From: an archaeon
GTDB lineage: Archaea > Nanobdellota > Nanobdellia > Pacearchaeales > GW2011-AR1
DNA length: 25,726 nucleotides
Reading direction: 5' to 3'
Assembly: GCA_027318675.1 (NCBI GenBank)
Contig: DAHVOT010000003.1
Location: 1-25,726 of the forward strand
Shown here: piece by piece, positions 14,618 through 22,948 of the stretch
Layout: every line of letters starts with the position of its first letter
How positions within the stretch are numbered: the stretch's first letter is position 1
Made by a program: the position numbers and the translations under genes
Notes under the pieces: model-generated
Seen by the model: only the letters and a program-made list of their open reading frames with translations
What the model was told of the DNA's origin: nothing
The model's database searches: none

Positions 14618-15754
14618 ATGGGTGAGAAAGAAAGTAATATGGTTGTAAATCCTTATGAAGTTGAAGGTAAAGTTGATTATGAGAGGCTGATTAAGGAATT
14701 TGGTTTAGAGAAAATTAATGAAGATATTCTTAAAAAAATAAAGAAGATAGTTGGAAAAGAAGAACTTCATTTCATGTTAAGAAGAGGCATATTCTTTGCT
14801 GGAAGAGATTTGAATTGGGTTTTAGGAGAATATGAAAAAGGAAACAAATTCTTTATTTATACTGGATGCGGTCCCTCTGGTCCTGTACATATAGGACATT
14901 TAATGACTTGGTATTTCACAAAGTGGCTGCAGGATAAATTTGATGTTGAATTGTATTTTCAGTTCACAGATGATGAAAAATTTTTGTATAAAGATTTAAG
15001 TTATGAAGAAATACAAAAATGGACAGAAGAAAATATGCTAGATGTTATTGCAGTTGGATTTAATCCTAAAAAAACCCATTTTATTATTGATACTAAACAT
15101 GCAGGAATAATGTATCCTGAAGCAATAAAAGTTGCAAAGAAAATAACTTTCTCCACAATAAAAGCAAGTTTCGGGTTTAATGAGAGTAATAATGTTGGAA
15201 GTATTTTTTATACAGCTATGCAAGCTGTTCCTGCTTTCTTACCTTCTATCTTGAAGAAAAAGAAAATTCCTTGTTTAATTCCTCATGCAGTTGATCAAGA
15301 TCCGCATTTCAGGATAACACGAGATATACTTCCAAAATTAGGATATTACAAACCTGCAAGTATACAATGTTCTTTCTTACCTCCTTTAACTGGAAGTGAA
15401 GGGAAAATGAGCAGCTCAGAAAGTGTTAAAGGAATATTATCAACAGACTCTCCTGCTGAAGTTAAAAACAAAATAAACAAATATGCTTTCTCAGGGGGAA
15501 GAGATACTATTGAAGAGCACAGAAAACTAGGTGGCAATACTGAAGTTGATGTTTCTTTCCAATATTTAAGACACTTCTTTGAAGAAGATGATAAAAAACT
15601 TGCACAAATTGAGAAAGATTACAAATCAGGAAAATTATCCACAGGTGAATTAAAAAAATATACTATTGAAAAAATAAATAAATTTTTAGGAGAACATCAG
15701 GAGAGAAGAAAGAAAGCTAAAACACTTATTTCACAGTATATTTTAAAAACATAA
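14618..15754 (+). CDS. trpS: Tryptophanyl-tRNA synthetase
   Basis: The 378-aa product is a class I aminoacyl-tRNA synthetase that charges tRNA-Trp with tryptophan. It shows the archaeal/eukaryotic-type signature: GCGPSGPVHIGH (HIGH at residues 91-94) and GSEGKMSSS (KMSSS at 263-267). Both are intact. The family patterns FQFTDDEKF, IPHAVDQDPHFRITRDI and NKYAFSGG are also present. The length fits the archaeal form. Two starts are possible: ATG 14618, or ATG 14639, which would begin MVVNPYEVEGKVDY, close to how many archaeal TrpRS proteins begin; a GGTGA lies 12 bases before the second. It follows the methyltransferase gene with a 3-base gap. Confidence 0.93.
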   Translation: MGEKESNMVVNPYEVEGKVDYERLIKEFGLEKINEDILKKIKKIVGKEELHFMLRRGIFFAGRDLNWVLGEYEKGNKFFIYTGCGPSGPVHIGHLMTWYFTKWLQDKFDVELYFQFTDDEKFLYKDLSYEEIQKWTEENMLDVIAVGFNPKKTHFIIDTKHAGIMYPEAIKVAKKITFSTIKASFGFNESNNVGSIFYTAMQAVPAFLPSILKKKKIPCLIPHAVDQDPHFRITRDILPKLGYYKPASIQCSFLPPLTGSEGKMSSSESVKGILSTDSPAEVKNKINKYAFSGGRDTIEEHRKLGGNTEVDVSFQYLRHFFEEDDKKLAQIEKDYKSGKLSTGELKKYTIEKINKFLGEHQERRKKAKTLISQYILKT

Positions 15755-15777
15755 GAAATATTATATTAACAATAAAA

Positions 15778-16254
15778 ATGAGGATGAGAGAGGTGAATAA
15801 AAAGGGACAATTCTATTTAATAGCAGCTATAATAATTGCAGGAATACTAATTGCAATTTCTTATGCTTCAAATTATTCTCAAAAAAGAGTTTCTTATGAA
15901 GCCCAAGAAATAGCAGAAGAACTTAGAATAGAAGCAGAATATGTTTTAGATTATGAGCTAAACAATCCAGGAGCAGGTATTGATGAATTTCAGGATTTTT
16001 CAATGGAATTCTCAGATTATGCAAGAGATAAAGATATTTATTTTATTTTGGTTGATTTGAATAATGGTCTTCAAGACGCGTATAAATATACTGGAGCAAC
16101 AAAAGTACAATTTGGAGAATTATATGTTGGAAGTGGAGAAATACAATATACTATTGATAAAGGAACATATACTTTCCCTCTGGAAGAAGGAAAAAATTTT
16201 TATTATGTAATAATTGATTATAAAGGTGGTGAAAAGTATGTCTACACTGGATAA
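15778..16254 (+). CDS. Type IV pilin-like protein, first gene of the pilus locus
   Basis: The 158-aa product starts with a basic segment, then KKGQFYLIAAIIIAGILIAI: a class III signal with predicted cleavage between Gly and Gln and a single hydrophobic helix that would form the pilin core. The rest (about 45-158) is a small beta-rich head rich in Tyr, Glu and Asp, with no Cys. Possible starts are ATG 15778, ATG 15784 or GTG 15793; the n-region is short in every case. The 3' end overlaps the next gene by 17 bases if that starts at 16238. The head is small, so it may be a minor pilin. Processing requires a prepilin peptidase, which is not in this window. Confidence 0.75.
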   Translation: MRMREVNKKGQFYLIAAIIIAGILIAISYASNYSQKRVSYEAQEIAEELRIEAEYVLDYELNNPGAGIDEFQDFSMEFSDYARDKDIYFILVDLNNGLQDAYKYTGATKVQFGELYVGSGEIQYTIDKGTYTFPLEEGKNFYYVIIDYKGGEKYVYTG

Positions 16255-17464
16255 AATAAAAACAAAAAAAGATAAAAAAATATCAAAAAAAGGGCTAAGT
16301 GCTGTTATAGGATATGTTTTGCTAGTTGTATTTGCAACAGTAGTAGGAGTTATTGTGTATAAATGGCAAGCGACTTATGTTCCTCAGGATGAATATGCTG
16401 CATGTCCTGGAGATGCATCTCTTTTTATTAATAATTTAAGATATAATTGTCAGAATGACAGGCTTACATTTGAAATAACAAATAATGGACAATTTGCTAT
16501 TGGAGGATATTTTGTATATATAAAAGACGATCAGGAAAAAACTCTCGCCACTTTAGAGATTTCTATAAACAATACTGATGAAAATTCAAGACTTTATCCA
16601 TTTTACAAAATAAATGCTGTAAAATTGGGAAGAGAAACTCTTATCCCTGCATTAAATAATTCTTTTAAACCTGGAGATGTAGAAATAGAAGAATTTTATT
16701 TACCTAATCTTGTTAATGATCAAATTTATGGAATAGAAATAGTTCCAATAAGATGGCAGCAAGAAGGAAGAAAAGAAGTTTTAGCAAGTTGTAAAGAAGT
16801 TAAGATTAGCGAAGAGATTGCTGGTTGTGAAACTGCATGTGTTCCAGTAAATCCGTGCGGCGACAGAGTCTGTGGCACAATTATGAATAATTGTTATGAA
16901 CCAACTATATGTGGGCCTGCATGTCCAGAAGGAGAATTTTGTGATTCTACTGGACATTGTGTTACATCTATAGGATGTGTTCCTACCTCTTGTGGAGTAT
17001 TAGGATATAATTGTGGGGTTTGGGATAATAATTGCGGGGGAACCTTGACATGTGGAGATTATGGAGGGGGATGTCAGGATGGATATTACTGTGATAATGG
17101 AATTTGCACAGTTGGAGATATCCCAGAGAGTTGTGATGGAAACTGGGAAGGATCAGCAGAAGATATAGGAGTAGTTTGTGATGGTGGAACACTTTGCCAA
17201 GGTAATTGTATTTGTGAACCTGGAGCAGTTCCAAATTATATGGGAGGATGTATGTATATTGGGGGATCACAAAGTTGTATAGTATACTGTCTTGATCAAA
17301 ATAGATTAACAGGAACAGAATATACTAGCAGTGGATGTACACAAAACGCTGGACAATGTACTGGTCCTGGACATGGAGATGCACTTCCAGGAGGAAATTC
17401 TCAGTGTATAGGAGCTCCTACTGGTCCAATATGTTGTTGTTTTCCTGGTATAGCTTATCAATAA
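16238..17464 (+). CDS. Pilin-like protein with a large Cys-rich C-terminal domain
   Basis: The start ATG 16238 is preferred over 16214 because GGTGGTG precedes it by a suitable spacing; this gives about 408 aa. A class III signal (KKGLSAVIGYVLLVVFATVVG) precedes a pilin head (about 45-190). The head is clearly paralogous to the next gene: conserved ACPGDASL..., C-x14-C, and a VPIRWQQEG segment matching VPMRWQSEK. From about residue 195 to the end comes a domain with about 30 Cys residues. It begins with two similar modules of about 40 residues, each with CG..C..xxNNC....CG.....C, then a less regular Cys-rich part ending in a CCCF cluster. A pilin with such a tail could sit at the pilus tip as an adhesin. 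This is inference; the pilin part is well supported. Confidence 0.82.
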   Translation: MSTLDKIKTKKDKKISKKGLSAVIGYVLLVVFATVVGVIVYKWQATYVPQDEYAACPGDASLFINNLRYNCQNDRLTFEITNNGQFAIGGYFVYIKDDQEKTLATLEISINNTDENSRLYPFYKINAVKLGRETLIPALNNSFKPGDVEIEEFYLPNLVNDQIYGIEIVPIRWQQEGRKEVLASCKEVKISEEIAGCETACVPVNPCGDRVCGTIMNNCYEPTICGPACPEGEFCDSTGHCVTSIGCVPTSCGVLGYNCGVWDNNCGGTLTCGDYGGGCQDGYYCDNGICTVGDIPESCDGNWEGSAEDIGVVCDGGTLCQGNCICEPGAVPNYMGGCMYIGGSQSCIVYCLDQNRLTGTEYTSSGCTQNAGQCTGPGHGDALPGGNSQCIGAPTGPICCCFPGIAYQ

Positions 17465-17467
17465 AAA

Positions 17468-18028
17468 ATGAAACAAAGAAAAAACAAAAAAGCAATGAGC
17501 CTCATGGTAGAATATGTTTTGTTAATTGTATTCTCAGTTGTTATTGGACTTATTGTCTACGGTGTTCTAAAGACATATGTTCCTAAAGATAAAATTGCAT
17601 GTCCTGATGGAACTTCTCTCTTAATTGAGAATTATAATTATGATTGTGGAAATCAAATATTAACTTTAACAATGTCCAACAATGGAAGATTTAATGTAAC
17701 AGGATATTTTGTTTACATTTCAGATGAATACCATAATAGTACTAACGCTGCTGGAAATATTACTGGAGTTCCTTCTGCTTATATGAATCTTTTAGCAATA
17801 GAAGGAATAAAACTTGGAATGGGTTCTGATCCAGGACCTTCGCTACCAAGCACATTCAAACCAGGGGATTCAGAATCTGAAACTTATGATTTTAGTGATG
17901 GAATATTCTCCCCTAATAGGGTTTATTCAATGACAATTGTTCCAATGAGATGGCAGAGTGAAAAAGGGAAGATGAAAGTTGTGAGTTGTTCAGACCAGAA
18001 AATCACAAAAGATATTGAATGCAGTTAA
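17468..18028 (+). CDS. Type IV pilin-like protein, paralogue of the preceding pilin
   Basis: The 186-aa product has a class III signal (NKKAMSLMVEYVLLIVFSVVIG) with predicted cleavage after Ala and a Glu at position 6 of the mature protein. The head shares ACPDGTSL, a C-x14-C pair, NNGRFNVTGYFVYI, FKPGD and VPMRWQ with the N-terminal part of the Cys-rich pilin, but ends without the Cys-rich domain. The two are therefore a short and a long form of one pilin type, consistent with tandem duplication followed by gain or loss of a tail. The start is 3 bases after the previous stop. Confidence 0.82.
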   Translation: MKQRKNKKAMSLMVEYVLLIVFSVVIGLIVYGVLKTYVPKDKIACPDGTSLLIENYNYDCGNQILTLTMSNNGRFNVTGYFVYISDEYHNSTNAAGNITGVPSAYMNLLAIEGIKLGMGSDPGPSLPSTFKPGDSESETYDFSDGIFSPNRVYSMTIVPMRWQSEKGKMKVVSCSDQKITKDIECS

Positions 18029-18036
18029 TCAAAGAA

Positions 18037-18046
18037 TTTAAAAATA
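18037..18046 (+). promoter_or_regulatory. Internal TATA box before the third long pilin gene
   Basis: TTTAAAAATA at -29 to -20 relative to the ATG at 18066; a leaderless transcript is predicted from within the pilin cluster. Confidence 0.5.
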
Positions 18047-18065
18047 CAGAAATGGTATTATTAAC

Positions 18066-18572
18066 ATGAAAAGAGGCATAAAAAGAAAAGTAAAAAAAGA
18101 GACTAAAGCTCTTTCACCTGTAATTGCCACTGTTCTTCTTATAGTGATTGTTGTTATAATAGCGTTGATAGTATTCTTCTGGATAAAAGGAATGACTCAA
18201 GAAGCAATCACAAAATTTGATAATAGAAATATAGAATTAGTTTGCGAAGATGTTGATTTTGAAGCAAGTTATACTCCTACAACAGGATTATATATAACTA
18301 ACTTCGGAAATGTTCCTATCTTTGGAATGGATGTTAAAATTATTGGAGAAGGTTCCCACACAACAGAAGATTTAACATCATATCCAGATTGGCCTGATGT
18401 TGGATTAAAACAAGGAAGTATTTTTGCATATGAAAAATTCCCAGATGAACTTCCTGCAGATGCAGAAGAATTAATTTTAATACCTGTATTAATTGGAGAG
18501 TCAGAGAGTGGAAGAAAAACCTATGCTTGTAATGAAAATCAATATGGAGTAAGACTTTCAGTAAATAATTAA
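18066..18572 (+). CDS. Archaeal type IV pilin (classic N-terminal domain)
   Basis: The 168-aa product has a strongly basic n-region followed by KALSPVIATVLLIVIVVIIALIV, the textbook archaeal pilin N-terminal pattern, with cleavage predicted after Ala. The remainder (about 45-168) is a small beta-rich head with two Cys residues (CED near the helix and ACNEN near the C-terminus), which could form one disulfide. Of the pilin genes in the locus this one has the clearest family signature, so it could encode the main subunit. It has its own predicted promoter. The stop codon is 1 base from the next start. Confidence 0.85.
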   Translation: MKRGIKRKVKKETKALSPVIATVLLIVIVVIIALIVFFWIKGMTQEAITKFDNRNIELVCEDVDFEASYTPTTGLYITNFGNVPIFGMDVKIIGEGSHTTEDLTSYPDWPDVGLKQGSIFAYEKFPDELPADAEELILIPVLIGESESGRKTYACNENQYGVRLSVNN

Positions 18573-18573
18573 A

Positions 18574-19137
18574 ATGATAAATAAAATATTAAAAAACAAA
18601 AAAGCACTTTCAACAGTTGTAGCTACAGTCGTTATAATTATGCTTACTGTTGCTGCAGTGGCAATTGTATGGACTTTTGTCAAGGGAATGGTTGACAGAA
18701 ATAAAAATCAAGTTGAATCATGTTTTAATGTTGAAGCAGGGGAAAAGGTTTCTTTGGAGGGATTATATACTTGTTATAATGATACAAATACTCCAGATGA
18801 TGGAGATTTTGAACAAGTACTTGTTTCACTAAATCTTGCAGATGTAAATGTTGAAGCTGTTGTTATTTCAATAATGGCTGGAGGAAGTACAAAAACAGTT
18901 ACTTTGACAAATACTGACACAACTTACGAAGATGTAAAATATTATCTTGGACCAGGTGGATTTAATTATCCTCTTAGCCTTCCAGATAAAAAATCAGGAA
19001 GAACATATGTTATTGATGGATTTTCCCAAGGATTAGATAAAGTAGACTGGATAAAAATAGCTCCTATTGTCAATGGAAATCAGTGTGGAGTAACAGATCA
19101 GATAAATGATGTTGCAAATTGCGACTTATTGGGATAA
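18574..19137 (+). CDS. Type IV pilin-like protein with four Cys in the head
   Basis: The 187-aa product has a class III signal KKALSTVVATVVIIMLTVAAVAIVW, cleavage predicted after Ala. Residues about 30-187 form the head. Four Cys are arranged as an N-terminal pair (SCFNV, YTCYN) and a C-terminal pair (NQCGV, NCDLL), suggesting two disulfides. It starts 1 base after the previous stop. The sequence does not closely match the other pilins outside the helix, so it is probably a distinct minor subunit. Confidence 0.8.
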   Translation: MINKILKNKKALSTVVATVVIIMLTVAAVAIVWTFVKGMVDRNKNQVESCFNVEAGEKVSLEGLYTCYNDTNTPDDGDFEQVLVSLNLADVNVEAVVISIMAGGSTKTVTLTNTDTTYEDVKYYLGPGGFNYPLSLPDKKSGRTYVIDGFSQGLDKVDWIKIAPIVNGNQCGVTDQINDVANCDLLG

Positions 19138-19155
19138 GCAAATAAAAAAGAAAAA

Positions 19156-19165
19156 TATTATAAAC
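19156..19165 (+). promoter_or_regulatory. Internal TATA box before the last pilin-like gene and ATPase
   Basis: TATTATAAAC at -30 to -21 relative to the ATG at 19186; predicted leaderless start for the motor half of the locus. Confidence 0.5.
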
Positions 19166-19185
19166 TAAATTTTAGTTAAAGAAAT

Positions 19186-19749
19186 ATGAAAAAAAAGGGG
19201 GAGATAAAAGTAAATACAATTTCAAAAAACTACCGAGGACAGGTGTGGGTTGAAACTGTTATTTATCTTTTAATTGCATTCATTATGATGGGATTAGTCT
19301 TATCATATGTAAAGCCAAAAATAGAAGACATGAAAGATCAAACAGCAATAAAACAATCTTTGGAAATAATAAATGAAATAGACAGCACAATATCCACAAT
19401 AGGAAGTGTTGGAAATAAAAGATTAATTGAAGTTGGAGTAAAAAAAGGCGAGTTTATGATTGATTCAACAAATGATAAAATAATTTTTGAAATACAAACT
19501 GATTATAAATATTCTGAATCTAATGAAGAAGTTTATGACGGTAAAATAAAAATAATAACAGAGGGAGAAAATCAATACAGTAAAGTTATTCTTGAAAGAG
19601 ACTTTTCAGATGAATATGATATCATTTATGAAGGCTCAGCTGTAAATAAAACTCTTCCAAAAGCATCTACTACATACAAAATGTTCATAGAAAATAAAGG
19701 AGTTGGGACACAACCAGGTAAATTGGTTATAGATATAGATATAGAATAA
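19186..19749 (+). CDS. Pilin-like protein with Glu at mature position 5
   Basis: The 187-aa product has an unusually long n-region (about 18 residues) then RGQVWVETVIYLLIAFIMMGLVL. Predicted cleavage after Gly would leave QVWVE, with the Glu5 that is important for type IV pilin assembly. The head has no Cys and is rich in Lys, Glu and Asp, with a coiled-coil-like stretch right after the membrane helix (about 45-70, DMKDQTAIKQSLEIINEID). It starts the motor half of the locus and stops 1 base before the ATPase, so it may be the pilin that interacts with the motor complex. That role is inferred from position only. Confidence 0.78.
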   Translation: MKKKGEIKVNTISKNYRGQVWVETVIYLLIAFIMMGLVLSYVKPKIEDMKDQTAIKQSLEIINEIDSTISTIGSVGNKRLIEVGVKKGEFMIDSTNDKIIFEIQTDYKYSESNEEVYDGKIKIITEGENQYSKVILERDFSDEYDIIYEGSAVNKTLPKASTTYKMFIENKGVGTQPGKLVIDIDIE

Positions 19750-19750
19750 A

Positions 19751-21361
19751 ATGGCAGATATAGTAAAAACAGAAACAAAAGTGAAGGTCGAGAACAAAGT
19801 AGAGAAAAAACTAGATACAACTTACATAAAAGATTATCCAAGACCTCCTATTAATTTCAGTCCTGTAATCCCTCCATTAAAGAGAATAAAAGATAAAACA
19901 AAAGTTGATGTTAGATATTGTTTAATTGCGCCCTTTACATTTGTTCATATACACTGGGATCCTGAATTATATGAAGTTGTTTATGATATTGAAGAACCTT
20001 TATTGACTGAAGATGAAGAAAAAAAGAAAGAAGAAATAATTGTCGCTATGAATAATATGATTGATTTTGAAACAGTTGTAGAAAAAGAAAAAACTAAACT
20101 TCTAGAATATATTGATAAAAGACTAAAGATTCTTGCGATTGAATTAGGAATAGAAATGTCTTATGAGAGCTACAAGAAAATATTTTATTATTTATGCAGA
20201 GATTTTATAGGATTTAATGATGCAGAACCTTTGCTTAGAGATTATTTTGTTGAAGATATTGAGTGTAATGGAGCAAACTCTTCTGTTTATGTTGTACATA
20301 GAGTGTATAGAAATATGAGAACAAATCTTGTATTTAGAGATATAGATAAGCTTCAGAGCTTTGTTGAAAAGATAGCACAGAGATGCGGAAAATATATTTC
20401 ATATGCTAAACCAATATTAGATGCTAGTCTTCCTGATGGTTCGAGAGTTAATGCAACCTACACAAAGGACATTACAAGTAAAGGCCCAACATTCACAATC
20501 AGAAAGTTCACAAAGACACCTTGGACCCCTCCGCAATTAATTGCATTTGGAACTTTAAGCCCTGAAATACTTGCATATTTATGGTTGCTTGTCCAGTATA
20601 AGATGAATATTTTAATAACAGGTGGAACTGCTGCTGGTAAAACAACTTTACTTAATGCTATAGCATTCTTTATTCCTCCAGAATCAAGAGTAGTATCAAT
20701 TGAAGATACAAGGGAATTGAATTTACCTAGAGATAACTGGCTACCTAGTGTTGCTAGAAGTGCTACTGGAGTTGGAGGAACAGGAGAAATAAGTCTATTC
20801 GATTTACTAAGAAGTTCATTCAGACAAGCCCCAGATTATGTAATAGTTGGTGAAGTTAGAGGTGCAGAAGCATCAGTTCTATTCCAGGGAATGGCTTCAG
20901 GACACTCATCTATTAGTACAATTCACGCAGATTCTGTTGATACTTTAATAAAAAGACTGGAAACTCCTCCAATTGAATTATCTCCTACACTTCTTAATGT
21001 TCTAGATTGTGTGTGTATTATGACACACGCTATTGTTAATAAAGAAGAAACAAGAAAATTAAAAGAAGTTGTTGAAATAATAAATGTAACTCTTGATGGT
21101 ATTGCTTTAACAAATACTCCTTTTGTATGGAATGCTTTAGAAAATGAATTTTACTCAAAAAAGAACAGTAAAATATTTGAGAAAATAAGAAAAAGATATG
21201 GTATAAGAGTTGAAGAATTAGAAGTAGAATTCAAAAGAAGAGTTCAATTATTATACAAAATTTACCAACAAGGTATTTTCAAATTCGAAGAGGTACAAGA
21301 CATAGTAAATGAGTATTATAAAAAACCCCAAGAAATTCTAAAAAGGTTTGAAATTGATTAA
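19751..21361 (+). CDS. Type IV pilus/archaellum-type assembly ATPase (VirB11/PilT/TadA family)
   Basis: The 536-aa product is the predicted hexameric motor that drives pilin insertion. Walker A is GGTAAGKTT at residues 291-299, with Lys297. The Asp-box segment SIEDTREL follows. Walker B is DYVIVGEVRGAE at 362-373, with the key Glu368. The His box is STIHADS with His392. The N-terminal 240 residues contain the expected N-domain, including YAKPILDASLPDGSRVNATY and KGPTFTIRKF, typical of the archaeal and Tad-type branch. A basic, Lys/Glu-rich N-terminus of about 25 residues precedes it. All motifs are intact. The start is 1 base past the previous stop. No other ATPase is visible here, so it is the sole motor of the locus. 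Confidence 0.93.
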   Translation: MADIVKTETKVKVENKVEKKLDTTYIKDYPRPPINFSPVIPPLKRIKDKTKVDVRYCLIAPFTFVHIHWDPELYEVVYDIEEPLLTEDEEKKKEEIIVAMNNMIDFETVVEKEKTKLLEYIDKRLKILAIELGIEMSYESYKKIFYYLCRDFIGFNDAEPLLRDYFVEDIECNGANSSVYVVHRVYRNMRTNLVFRDIDKLQSFVEKIAQRCGKYISYAKPILDASLPDGSRVNATYTKDITSKGPTFTIRKFTKTPWTPPQLIAFGTLSPEILAYLWLLVQYKMNILITGGTAAGKTTLLNAIAFFIPPESRVVSIEDTRELNLPRDNWLPSVARSATGVGGTGEISLFDLLRSSFRQAPDYVIVGEVRGAEASVLFQGMASGHSSISTIHADSVDTLIKRLETPPIELSPTLLNVLDCVCIMTHAIVNKEETRKLKEVVEIINVTLDGIALTNTPFVWNALENEFYSKKNSKIFEKIRKRYGIRVEELEVEFKRRVQLLYKIYQQGIFKFEEVQDIVNEYYKKPQEILKRFEID

Positions 21362-21366
21362 TCAAA

Positions 21367-21377
21367 ATATTTAATAA
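21367..21377 (+). promoter_or_regulatory. Internal TATA box before the coiled-coil and platform genes
   Basis: ATATTTAATAA at -32 to -22 relative to the ATG at 21399; predicted leaderless transcript. Confidence 0.4.
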
Positions 21378-21398
21378 TACAATTTACATCAATCTCAT

Positions 21399-21587
21399 AT
21401 GGGTGATGAAGAAAAAAAAGGTGATCAATCTGGAAGTTTTGAATTCTTAAATAAGTTGATAATTGCCCTCGAGGAAGGAACAAATAAATTAGAAGAAGCT
21501 TATAAAAAAAACAATCCTGAACAAGTTAAAGTTATAAAAGAATATTTAATTAAAGTACAGAAAAAAATAGAAGAGGAGACAGAATGA
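21399..21587 (+). CDS. Small coiled-coil protein of the pilus locus
   Basis: The 62-aa product is acidic at its N-terminus and then highly helical, with heptad-like Leu/Ile spacing (FEFLNKLIIALEEGTNKLEE, IKEYLIKVQKKIEEE). It has no signal or membrane segment. The stop overlaps the next start as ATGA at 21584-21587, and a GAGGAG ribosome site lies within its 3' end, which points to coupled translation with the platform protein. It may bind the coiled-coil N-terminal extension of that protein. I do not recognise a named family. Confidence 0.75.
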   Translation: MGDEEKKGDQSGSFEFLNKLIIALEEGTNKLEEAYKKNNPEQVKVIKEYLIKVQKKIEEETE

Positions 21588-22948
21588 GCTTGAATGCAGA
21601 AGAATTTCAAAAACTTAAAGAGATTGTTTTCAAAGAGAAAAAGATTTGCAAAGAAATAACTGCTTTGGGAGAATATATGAAACATGCGGATGTTGCAGAA
21701 CAAAGAATAATTGATTCTCAGATTGCATTATTACAACAAAGTTTGAAGAAAACAAATGAAGAAATACCTTCTATTTTAGAGAGAATAAATCTCTTAAGAG
21801 TCCCTGGTTCATCTGGTTTTAATGCTAAAGAAAGTTTAGATACTATAAAGCAAGATTTCACAGAAACTGCCAAGAGAATGGAAGAAAAAGCTGCACTTGA
21901 AAAAAATCTTGTAAATTTAGAAGAATCAAATCCAAATACAGAGAAAAAAGGATATGCTTTGAAAGAATTAAGGCCTGTTGGACTTGAAAAATTAACAATA
22001 AAAAGGATAAAGAAGAAAGAGAAAAAAGTTGAAGAGAAAAAAGAACAGAAAGCAAGCCTTTATGTTAAGACAGCGAATAAAATGTTTGGTAAGCTTTCAG
22101 AGAAAATGATAAGTGAAAAGACATTCATGACTATGGAAAGAGATTTGGTTAAAGCAAATCTTCAATTTACTGCAAGGGGTTATATTTCCACAATCTTCTT
22201 ATCTACTCTTATTGCAGTAGGTGTTGGTTTTTTAATAGCATTATTTTTCTTCTTTTTCAGTATAACAGCTGAACTTCCACTTCTTATAAAGGCTACAGGA
22301 GATATTGCATCTAAAATGCTTAGATCAATTCTAATAATTGTTCTTGCTCCTGCACTTACCTTTGTATTTATGTATACTTATCCTAGTTTAGAAAGAAGTG
22401 CAACTGAAACAAGAATAGACGAGGAATTACCTTTTGCTACAATACACATGTCAGCTATATCTGGTTCAATGATTGATCCAAGTAAGATATTTTCAATTAT
22501 GGTAATAACGCATGAATATCCTTATCTTGAGAAAGAATTCAATAAGCTCATGAATGAAATTAATCTTTACGGATATGATTTAGTTAGTGCATTAAGGAAT
22601 AGTTCTTATAACAGCCCAAGTAAAAAACTTTCAGAATTATTCAATGGACTTGCAACAACAATTAATTCAGGAGGAAACTTACCTGATTTCTTCGATAAAA
22701 GATCTCAGACTTTATTATTTGAAAACAGATTAGAACAAGAAAAGAAAACTAAATCTGCAGAAACATTTATGGATATGTACATTAGTTTAGTTATTGCTGC
22801 TCCAATGATATTAATGATATTACTCATGATGATGAAAATTAGCGGATTAGGAATTTCAATGAGTACAAAGATGATAACAATAGTTATGGTAAGTGCAGTA
22901 ACCATAATAAATATTATATTTTTAGGTTTCCTACACCTAAAGAGATAA
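21584..22948 (+). CDS. TadC/T2SF-type pilus platform protein with long coiled-coil N-terminus
   Basis: The 454-aa product starts with about 185 residues of charged, helical, coiled-coil-like sequence. Two membrane segments follow (about 199-229 and 245-268). A cytoplasmic T2SF domain is next (ELPFATIHMSAISGS, then NEINLYGYDLVSALR, then LFNGLATTINSGGNLPDFF), and two more membrane segments close the protein (about 395-420 and 427-450). T2SF proteins form the inner-membrane platform on which the ATPase acts. The N-terminal extension is unlike the second platform gene. The start is set by ATGA overlap with the small coiled-coil gene and by GAGGAG 6 bases upstream. The stop TAA is directly followed by ATG of a 44-codon frame. 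Confidence 0.9.
   Translation: MSLNAEEFQKLKEIVFKEKKICKEITALGEYMKHADVAEQRIIDSQIALLQQSLKKTNEEIPSILERINLLRVPGSSGFNAKESLDTIKQDFTETAKRMEEKAALEKNLVNLEESNPNTEKKGYALKELRPVGLEKLTIKRIKKKEKKVEEKKEQKASLYVKTANKMFGKLSEKMISEKTFMTMERDLVKANLQFTARGYISTIFLSTLIAVGVGFLIALFFFFFSITAELPLLIKATGDIASKMLRSILIIVLAPALTFVFMYTYPSLERSATETRIDEELPFATIHMSAISGSMIDPSKIFSIMVITHEYPYLEKEFNKLMNEINLYGYDLVSALRNSSYNSPSKKLSELFNGLATTINSGGNLPDFFDKRSQTLLFENRLEQEKKTKSAETFMDMYISLVIAAPMILMILLMMMKISGLGISMSTKMITIVMVSAVTIINIIFLGFLHLKR

Noticed and set aside
17335..17586. 83-aa Trp/Ser/Cys-rich + strand frame
   Set aside because: It is an out-of-frame shadow of the Cys-rich pilin and the next pilin.
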